Assembly: GCA_029821215.1 (NCBI GenBank)
Contig: JALGTV010000063.1
Span: 1 to 7,197 of the forward strand
Length of the DNA stretch: 7,197 nucleotides
DNA from: Candidatus Zipacnadia bacterium
GTDB taxonomy: Bacteria > Armatimonadota > Zipacnadia > Zipacnadales > Zipacnadaceae
Direction of reading: 5' to 3'
In this document: positions 1 to 4,736 of the stretch, in pieces
Layout: each line of letters begins with the position of its first letter
How positions within the stretch are numbered: the first letter of the stretch is position 1
Translations under genes and position numbers: made by a program
Notes under the pieces: generated by a model
Database searches by the model: none
What the model saw: the letters and a program-made list of their open reading frames with translations, nothing else
What the model was told of the DNA's origin: nothing

Positions 1-723
1 GAAATTCCGGCCTTGGGCTTACGCAATACGGTGACAATTGTGTCAGCGTTGGCGGGTAACTACTCCATACCGGTGTGTCTGCACCTGGATCACAGTTCTG
101 ATCCCGCCCAGGTGCGAGAGGCATTGGAAGTCGGTTTCCCTTCGGTAATGCTGGACTTCTCCACCCAGTCTGATGAGGAGAATATTGAGGCCACGCGAGC
201 TATAGTGAAAATAGCTGAGAAGACTGGTGCTACGGTAGAAGCGGAAATCGGCTACGTCGGCTTCCCCGAGAGTAGTGCTCTGGGGGGTGAGACTGACAGT
301 CGGCCTGCCGTCTCCCGCCTAACCGACCCTGCTATTGCCGAGCACTTCGCTGAGGTCACGGGTGTAGATGCCCTGGCAATTAGCATCGGCACTGCCCATG
401 GCCGCAATCCCGGGCTGCCGGTGCTGGACTTCGAGCGGTTAGCCGAGATTGACCATCGGGTGCCGGTGCCCTTGGTGCTGCACGGTGGAACCGGCCGCGC
501 CCCCGACCAGGTCCGGCGGGCGGTGCAGTTGGGTATTCGTAAAGTGAATGTGGGCACCGATCTGGCCCGCGCCTTTGCTCAAACCATGGCCGATGCTCTC
601 CAGGAAGGCGAAGGGTTCTTCTGGCATGGTGATGCCTTGGTTGCAGTAAAACAGCGATGGGCTACAGTGGTTAGCGAGTGGATTCAGACCTTGGGTAGCA
701 GCAACCGAATAGTTGACAGATGA
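1..723 (+). CDS. Class II (zinc-dependent) fructose-bisphosphate/tagatose-type aldolase, 5'-truncated
   Basis: The frame is open from base 1 and ends at TGA 721-723, giving 240 residues. By alignment to GatY/KbaY/FbaA-type proteins (about 284 residues), roughly the first 50 residues lie outside the window. The family's metal and catalytic residues are visible: LHLDH (Asp30, His31, window numbering), VEAEIG (Glu82), GTAHG (His133) and VLHGGTG (His161), followed by the phosphate-binding KVNVGTDL segment. The His31-Glu82 and His133-His161 spacings (51 and 28) match the classic zinc-ligand spacings. The family cleaves ketose-1,6-bisphosphates reversibly to dihydroxyacetone phosphate plus an aldehyde in the cytoplasm. 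The exact substrate (fructose, tagatose or another sugar phosphate) cannot be settled. The loop before the GGE element is longer than usual, and the C-terminal end lacks the common DPRK-type segment. The last codons overlap the -35 box of the next gene's promoter. Confidence 0.9.
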   Translation, partial: EIPALGLRNTVTIVSALAGNYSIPVCLHLDHSSDPAQVREALEVGFPSVMLDFSTQSDEENIEATRAIVKIAEKTGATVEAEIGYVGFPESSALGGETDSRPAVSRLTDPAIAEHFAEVTGVDALAISIGTAHGRNPGLPVLDFERLAEIDHRVPVPLVLHGGTGRAPDQVRRAVQLGIRKVNVGTDLARAFAQTMADALQEGEGFFWHGDALVAVKQRWATVVSEWIQTLGSSNRIVDR

Positions 724-741
724 GACGGATTGTAATACAAT
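713..741 (+). promoter_or_regulatory. Sigma-70-type promoter of the cold shock gene
   Basis: A perfect -35 hexamer TTGACA (713-718), a 17-nt spacer and a -10 hexamer TACAAT (736-741, one mismatch from TATAAT). The predicted transcription start is near 748, giving a leader of about 40 nt before the TTG start at 788. The -35 box lies within the final codons of the aldolase and the spacer contains its stop codon. Near-ideal boxes and spacing suggest strong constitutive transcription. This is inferred from sequence only. Confidence 0.8.
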
Positions 742-774
742 CAAAGTAGTCGTTAGTACTCTTTTGCCGTTTGC

Positions 775-781
775 AGGAGGG
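775..781 (+). promoter_or_regulatory. Strong ribosome binding site deciding the TTG start of the cold shock gene
   Basis: AGGAGGG lies 6 nt before TTG 788. It fixes the start at that TTG rather than the in-frame TTG at 713, which falls inside the -35 box upstream of the predicted transcript start. The resulting protein begins exactly where cold shock domains normally begin. Confidence 0.85.
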
Positions 782-787
782 AAGACC

Positions 788-1063
788 TTGCGTCTGCAGG
801 GAAACGTAAAGTGGTTTGATGCTCAAAAGGGGTATGGGTTCATTGAGCGGGAAGGAGACGAAGACGTCTTCGTTCACTATTCAGCCGTCCAAATGGAAGG
901 TTACAAGGTTCTTGAAGACGGTGAACGGGTCGAGTTTGAAATCGTCGAGGGCGAGCGGGGGGCCCGGGCCGAAAATGTAGTTCGCTTGGGTAGTGCTGCG
1001 CCCGAAACCGACGAACCCGAAGAAGAGGAACAAGCAGAAGAAGAAGCTAGCTGGTCCTGGTAG
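788..1063 (+). CDS. csp: Cold shock protein (CspA family) with acidic C-terminal tail
   Basis: The gene encodes 91 residues. Residues 1-67 form one cold shock domain (OB fold): GNVKWF at 5-10, RNP1-like KGYGFI at 14-19 and RNP2-like VFVHY at 27-31. The end of the domain (NVVRL, 63-67) is where a normal 66-70 residue CspA protein would stop. Family members bind single-stranded RNA/DNA and melt mRNA structure in the cytoplasm. The extra part is residues 68-91: 10 of 24 are Glu/Asp, none is basic, and it ends in Ser-Trp-Ser-Trp. Translation starts at TTG behind an excellent Shine-Dalgarno site and a near-consensus promoter. The leader is only about 40 nt, much shorter than the long cold-responsive leader of E. 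coli cspA, so constitutive expression or a role outside cold shock is as likely as cold induction. Family assignment is certain; the tail's role is unknown. Confidence 0.95.
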   Translation: MRLQGNVKWFDAQKGYGFIEREGDEDVFVHYSAVQMEGYKVLEDGERVEFEIVEGERGARAENVVRLGSAAPETDEPEEEEQAEEEASWSW

Positions 1064-1101
1064 CGAAGACTGTCGTGTCCCCCTACAGTAGTAGCGTTTT
1101 C

Positions 1102-1151
1102 CTTACCAAAGGTGATAGTGAGCACCATATATTAGCCGATCTTTTGGTAAG
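1102..1151. repeat. Long-armed inverted repeat between csp and hpf
   Basis: Arms at 1102-1112 and 1141-1151 can form an 11-bp stem (CTTACCAAAGG with CTTTTGGTAAG, ten Watson-Crick pairs and one G-U), enclosing a 28-nt AT-rich loop. Inside, GGTG 1111-1114 could instead pair with CACC 1123-1126, using bases of the outer stem. No T-run follows, so it is not a canonical intrinsic terminator. It lies 44 nt upstream of the hpf start and could be a protein-binding operator, an RNA leader structure or an mRNA 3'-end stabiliser for csp. A TATATT at 1128-1133 in the loop resembles a -10 box, but no good -35 is correctly spaced. Confidence 0.45.
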
Positions 1152-1195
1152 AAGATTGGTCTGTGGGTGCCACTTACTGGAGTGATTCTTCAGAT

Positions 1196-1768
1196 ATGCG
1201 CATTCAATATCAGTTTCGCGATGGGCAAAGCAGTGGTGCCTTTCGCCAGCATGCTCAGCCGCGCCTGGAAAATCTGAGCAAGTTCTCTGACCGGATAACC
1301 ACCACCAAAGTCGTGGTTAGCCAGCAGCGCAACTGGTATATTGTGGAGATCACCGTGGATGCCGACGGGGCTCTAATCCGCGGCGAAGAGCGCTCCGATG
1401 AGTTGCTAACCAGTTTTGATAAAGCTCTGGCCCGGGTGGAGCGTCAGTTGCGTAGCTATACCGAGCGGCTGCAGGAAAAAGGACGGCAGACACTCCGCAA
1501 TATGCCGACCCCCAGAGGAGCTGTTGACCAGGAAGAGCTCGCCGAGGAGGGCGGCCTACCCCAGGAAGACAACGGCGACGACATTAGGATAGTTAAGACC
1601 AAAAGTCACGCCCTCAAGCCAATGACTCCGGAAGAAGCTGCTCTACAGATGGAACTAATAGGCCATAACTTCTTTATGTTCTTTAACGGAGAAAGTGAGC
1701 AGATTAACGTTGTCTACCGCCGTGATGACGGCGACTATGGCCTAATTGAGCCGGCCATCCAGACTTAG
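1196..1768 (+). CDS. hpf: Long-form ribosome hibernation promoting factor (HPF / YfiA-RaiA family)
   Basis: The gene encodes 190 residues from ATG 1196, a length typical of long HPF. The N-terminal S30AE domain spans about residues 1-100: MRIQYQF strand, helix ending in LENLSKF, VEITVDADG strand, then the amphipathic helix FDKALARVERQLRSYTERL. A charged linker of roughly 30 residues, rich in Glu/Asp, leads to the C-terminal dimerisation domain (about 131-187), with the family-typical LKPMTPEEAALQMELIGH, INVVYRR and GDYGLIEP segments. Long HPF binds the 30S decoding region and dimerises 70S ribosomes into inactive 100S particles under starvation or stress. The in-frame GTG at 1163 would add 11 residues but has only a weak upstream site. 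ATG 1196 has GGAGTGA (1179-1185) 10 nt before it and matches the usual N-terminus. No convincing promoter of its own is seen, so it may be read from the csp promoter or from one in the 132-bp gap. Confidence 0.94.
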   Translation: MRIQYQFRDGQSSGAFRQHAQPRLENLSKFSDRITTTKVVVSQQRNWYIVEITVDADGALIRGEERSDELLTSFDKALARVERQLRSYTERLQEKGRQTLRNMPTPRGAVDQEELAEEGGLPQEDNGDDIRIVKTKSHALKPMTPEEAALQMELIGHNFFMFFNGESEQINVVYRRDDGDYGLIEPAIQT

Positions 1769-1795
1769 TCCATCCCCTTCGGCGCAGAACGGATT

Positions 1796-1830
1796 TGAGC
1801 AGCGGTTACCTTCTCGGGAGCCGCTGCTTA
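1796..1830 (+). repeat. GC-rich hairpin between hpf and the CLC gene, possible weak terminator
   Basis: AGCAGCGG (1798-1805) and CCGCTGCT (1821-1828) are perfectly complementary. The stem extends outward by one G-U and one A-U pair, and inward by one G-U and one A-U pair, leaving an 11-nt loop. The sequence after it (CCATAACG) has no T-run, so it is not a canonical Rho-independent terminator. It sits 27 nt after the hpf stop codon and 28 nt before the CLC start. It may attenuate read-through or stabilise the hpf mRNA. Confidence 0.4.
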
Positions 1831-1858
1831 CCATAACGAGCCATACATTAGCGTTGAA

Positions 1859-3679
1859 ATGAATATCCACAGAGACAAAACAGTTACTTCAGGCTCCGAT
1901 AGCCAGATAGGCCGGATAGCTGCGGGCGCCCAGTACCTGTTCACCCGCTCGCGGCTAAGCCAGCAGTCGGCGATTCTGATTATAGGGGTGCTCATTGGCC
2001 TGGCAGCAGGGATCGGCGTAGCTGTGACCAAGCTGATGCTAATTGGCTTTCATCACCTGTTCTTCATCTACGGCAAATACGTCTTGGGCTTTATGGGAGA
2101 TTATTATGTAATATTGTTGCCTGCTCTGGGGGGTCTGCTGGTCGGCCCGCTGGTTTTTATCATCTCAAAGGAAGCCCGAGGTCACGGCGTACCCGAGATA
2201 ATGCAGGCAATGGTCCAGCAGGGGGGGCGCATCCGGGCGCGGGTATCGGCGGTGAAGGCTCTGGCCTCGGCGCTGTGTATCGGCAGCGGCGGCTCGGCAG
2301 GTCCTGAGGGGCCCGCAGCTCAGATTGGCGCAGGATTAGGCTCTGCTATTGGTCAGCTATTGCGTCTGTCCGATAACCGTATTAAAGCCCTGGTGGCTTG
2401 TGGCGCCGCCGGGGGTATCGCCGCCACTTTTGCTGCTCCCTTGACCGGGGCTTTCTTTGCCCTGGAGATATTGGTGGGAGACCTCAGTGCGGAGGCGTTT
2501 GCCCCAGTTGTGGTCAGCGCTGTCACCGCGACTGCCTTTATTGCTGGTACTGGAATCGGCCCTATCGTCAGTCTTCATACCCCGAAAACAGGTTTCTCCG
2601 GCTACGGCGAGCTGCCCTTATTTGTACTATTAGGCATTATCGCGGCAGCTGTGGCTGTGAGCTTTACTCGTTTGTTGACTACCTTTGAAGACCTGTTCGA
2701 GCGGCTACCTCTGCCAAAGATGATTTTACCAGCAATAGGCGGTCTGGGTGTGGGTTGTATTGGTGCATTTTACCCCCAAGTTATTGGGAGTGGTGACGAG
2801 ACGATATTGGGCATAATATGTGGCCACAGCATCGCATGGGGTTTGCTATTGGTGTTACTGGGGCTGAAGCTAATTGCGACTTGTCTGACACTGGGCTCCG
2901 GAGGCTCCGGAGGAGTCTTCACACCTGTGCTGTTTATTGGTGCCGCTCTTGGTGGCGTACTGTGGCATTTGTCTGAGTGGGTGTTCCCCTCGGTAATGAC
3001 TCCCGCTGGTACCTACGGGATGGTGGGGATGGGGGCAGTACTCGCGGCTAATGCTCACTCCCCCATCACTGCTATACTCATTGTCTTCGAGGTCACCCAC
3101 GATTATTATCTAATTCTTCCGCTGATGGTAGCATGCGTGACGTCAGTTCTTGTCAGCCGGCTTATTTACCGGTTCTCCATCTACAACGTCCGGTTGGTGC
3201 GCCAGGGTATCCACTTTGAATTGGGTCGCGACACCAGACTGCTGAATGAAATTCTCATCAGTGATGCTATGACCACCGACATTATCAGTGTAGCTCCTGA
3301 CACCTCTGTACGCGAACTTGCCCACCTGTTTGAGACCACTAAACACCACGGCTTCCCTGTGGTTGACGGTAGTGGTAAGTTACGCGGCTGTGTGACCATT
3401 ACCGACGTGCGTAACGCTGGGCCGGAAGGTCTGAACAAGCTGGTCAAGGATATCGCGACGCACGACCTGGTTATTGCCTTCCCTGACGAGAATCTTAACG
3501 ATGGCCTGCGCAAACTGGGGCTGCGGGACGTGGGCCGTATTCCAGTGGTGGCCCGGGAAGACCACCGGCGTTTGCTGGGCCTCATCACTCGCAAGAACAT
3601 CATCTCTGCTTACAACCGTGCCTTGATGCGTCGTCATACCAGGCTGGAACAAACCCAGGATGAGGAGCATTTTGAGTAG
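1859..3679 (+). CDS. CLC-family chloride channel / Cl-/H+ exchanger with C-terminal CBS pair
   Basis: The gene encodes 606 residues. The membrane part spans about residues 38-440, with many hydrophobic helices. The CLC signatures occur in order: GHGVP (108-112, the position of E. coli GSGIP), GPEGP (148-152, with the external gating glutamate Glu150), LEIL (202-205), GSGGSGGVFTP (346-356) and the pore tyrosine region SIYNVRL (Tyr442). Residues 468-585 form two CBS domains (ISDAMTTD, then PVVDGSGKLRGCVTITDV; second repeat RIPVV to RLLGLITRKNII), which in related proteins bind adenine nucleotides and tune transport. At the internal proton glutamate (E. coli Glu203) this protein has Ile204, aligned on the shared LTG-x-x-F segment. 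It may therefore be a channel or an atypical exchanger. ATG 1859 has no clear Shine-Dalgarno, but no better in-frame start is available before the first helix. Chloride is the family default; other anions such as fluoride or nitrate are not supported by the motifs. Confidence 0.93.
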   Translation: MNIHRDKTVTSGSDSQIGRIAAGAQYLFTRSRLSQQSAILIIGVLIGLAAGIGVAVTKLMLIGFHHLFFIYGKYVLGFMGDYYVILLPALGGLLVGPLVFIISKEARGHGVPEIMQAMVQQGGRIRARVSAVKALASALCIGSGGSAGPEGPAAQIGAGLGSAIGQLLRLSDNRIKALVACGAAGGIAATFAAPLTGAFFALEILVGDLSAEAFAPVVVSAVTATAFIAGTGIGPIVSLHTPKTGFSGYGELPLFVLLGIIAAAVAVSFTRLLTTFEDLFERLPLPKMILPAIGGLGVGCIGAFYPQVIGSGDETILGIICGHSIAWGLLLVLLGLKLIATCLTLGSGGSGGVFTPVLFIGAALGGVLWHLSEWVFPSVMTPAGTYGMVGMGAVLAANAHSPITAILIVFEVTHDYYLILPLMVACVTSVLVSRLIYRFSIYNVRLVRQGIHFELGRDTRLLNEILISDAMTTDIISVAPDTSVRELAHLFETTKHHGFPVVDGSGKLRGCVTITDVRNAGPEGLNKLVKDIATHDLVIAFPDENLNDGLRKLGLRDVGRIPVVAREDHRRLLGLITRKNIISAYNRALMRRHTRLEQTQDEEHFE

Positions 3680-3710
3680 TTAGACACTAATGGCAAGCGG
3701 CTCGACCGAC

Positions 3711-3724
3711 TCTGGCTGACCAGA
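3711..3724 (+). repeat. Small hairpin just upstream of the ribokinase ribosome binding site
   Basis: TCTGG (3711-3715) and CCAGA (3720-3724) form a 5-bp stem with a 4-nt CTGA loop, 5 nt before the GGGAGG Shine-Dalgarno. It is too short and lacks a T-run, so it is not a terminator. It could modulate ribokinase translation or be a chance repeat. Confidence 0.25.
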
Positions 3725-3729
3725 TAGAT

Positions 3730-3735
3730 GGGAGG
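3730..3735 (+). promoter_or_regulatory. Ribosome binding site for the ribokinase GTG start
   Basis: GGGAGG lies 5 nt before GTG 3741. An ATG at 3739 overlaps this GTG but is followed at once by TGA, so GTG 3741 is the usable start. Confidence 0.75.
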
Positions 3736-3740
3736 CTAAT

Positions 3741-4694
3741 GTGAGCGTCAGTGTTACCGTAGTAGGAAACATAAACATTGACTTTGTGATGGAAGCCGAC
3801 CGAATGCCTCGGCCTGGTGAGACTTTGCGGGCCAGCAAGCTGCGCATGGTCCCCGGCGGCAAGGGTGCTAACCAAGCGGTGGCTGCCGCCCGTTTGGGAG
3901 CAGAGGTTACCCTGATCGGGCGTGTAGGGGCTGATGTTTTTGGCCAGCCGCTGCTGCAATCATTTGCCCGAGAACATGTCAATAGTGACTTTGTCCGCCG
4001 CGATGAACAAGCAGCTACCGGAGCGGCATTTATTACCCTCACTCCTGATGGCCAGAACAGTATTCTCTCGGCTCTGGGGGCCAATCTTAACTGTAGTGAA
4101 GAACAAGTGGAGGAGGCCAGCGAAGTCATTGAGAATACCGATATCCTTATGTTACAACTGGGCATTCCCCCCGTGGCGGTTGACCGTAGCATACAAATCG
4201 CTGTGGATCGCAATGTTCCCATTCTGCTGGATCCCAGCCCCCTGGGAGAAGAGTTGCCTCAATTGTGGCGGCATGCCGATATAATGATACCCAACGAGAC
4301 CGAAGTTGGCGATCTGACCGGAACCCAGGTTAGTGATATTCCCTCCGCCCTGACGGCAGCAATAGAGCTGGCCAGTCACGCGGCGACCATGGCCGTCATA
4401 ACCCTTGGCGCTCAGGGCTGCCTGATAGCGGATACCAAGGGAGCCCGCCTGATTCGCGGCTATCCGGTCCAGGCTGTGGACACCACTGCTGCCGGCGACG
4501 CCTTTGCTGGAGCCCTCGCTGTGCGCATTGCCGAAGGAGCCAGCGCTAATGAGGCTGCTGTTTTTGCCAATGCAGCCGGCGCACTGGCGGCTACAGTAGT
4601 TGGCGCTCAGCCCAGCCTTCCCCGTCGCCAGTCAGTGGAACGCTTCCTGGAGCAGCGAGGTGGGCTTGAGAGGGCAAATATCGAAGAGCTGTGA
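3741..4694 (+). CDS. rbsK: Ribokinase (PfkB carbohydrate kinase family)
   Basis: The gene encodes 317 residues, close to E. coli RbsK (309). The N-terminal substrate-binding start VVGNINIDFV (7-16) is followed by GGKGANQA (39-46), the PfkB signature typical of ribokinases. PNETE (184-188) is the NxxE magnesium/phosphate motif. TLGAQG (221-226) lies in the ATP-binding region, and DTTAAGDAF (247-255) carries the anion hole and the catalytic base Asp253. The DTTAAGD form, rather than DTTGAGD, and the GAQPSLP ending (288-294) favour ribokinase over fructokinase or adenosine kinase. The enzyme phosphorylates D-ribose to ribose-5-phosphate with ATP in the cytoplasm, feeding nucleotide synthesis and the pentose phosphate pathway. 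No ribose transporter or RbsD/RbsR gene is next to it, so it may serve ribose from nucleoside salvage. Other PfkB substrates cannot be fully excluded. It starts 61 nt after the CLC gene and ends 42 nt before uvrA. Confidence 0.92.
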   Translation: MSVSVTVVGNINIDFVMEADRMPRPGETLRASKLRMVPGGKGANQAVAAARLGAEVTLIGRVGADVFGQPLLQSFAREHVNSDFVRRDEQAATGAAFITLTPDGQNSILSALGANLNCSEEQVEEASEVIENTDILMLQLGIPPVAVDRSIQIAVDRNVPILLDPSPLGEELPQLWRHADIMIPNETEVGDLTGTQVSDIPSALTAAIELASHAATMAVITLGAQGCLIADTKGARLIRGYPVQAVDTTAAGDAFAGALAVRIAEGASANEAAVFANAAGALAATVVGAQPSLPRRQSVERFLEQRGGLERANIEEL

Positions 4695-4724
4695 TGCGGG
4701 TTATGCTTCTCTGAACCTGCTTCT

Positions 4725-4730
4725 GAGGTG
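4725..4730 (+). promoter_or_regulatory. Ribosome binding site deciding the uvrA start at GTG 4737
   Basis: GAGGTG (4725-4730) matches the anti-Shine-Dalgarno and lies 6 nt before GTG 4737. The earlier in-frame GTG at 4728 overlaps this site and would add three residues not expected in the family, so 4737 is preferred. Confidence 0.7.
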
Positions 4731-4736
4731 TGCGGT

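Noticed and set aside
713..787. An N-terminal extension of the cold shock protein from TTG 713
   Set aside because: The extra 25 residues do not match the family, the TTG lies inside the -35 box upstream of the predicted transcript start, and TTG 788 has a much better ribosome binding site.
742..787. Long cold-box or thermosensor leader for the cold shock gene
   Set aside because: The predicted leader is only about 40 nt and only a 4-bp hairpin could be found in it.
1796..1840. Canonical Rho-independent terminator after hpf
   Set aside because: The stem is good but no T-run follows it, so it is reported only as a hairpin.
3181..4222. Long open frames on the minus strand opposite the CLC and ribokinase genes
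   Set aside because: Their translations are low-complexity or unlike any recognised family, and they mirror strongly supported + strand genes; open antisense frames are common in GC-rich DNA.
1..4694. A sugar-use operon linking the aldolase and ribokinase
   Set aside because: They are separated by three unrelated genes with their own signals, and no transporter or sugar regulator is present in the window.
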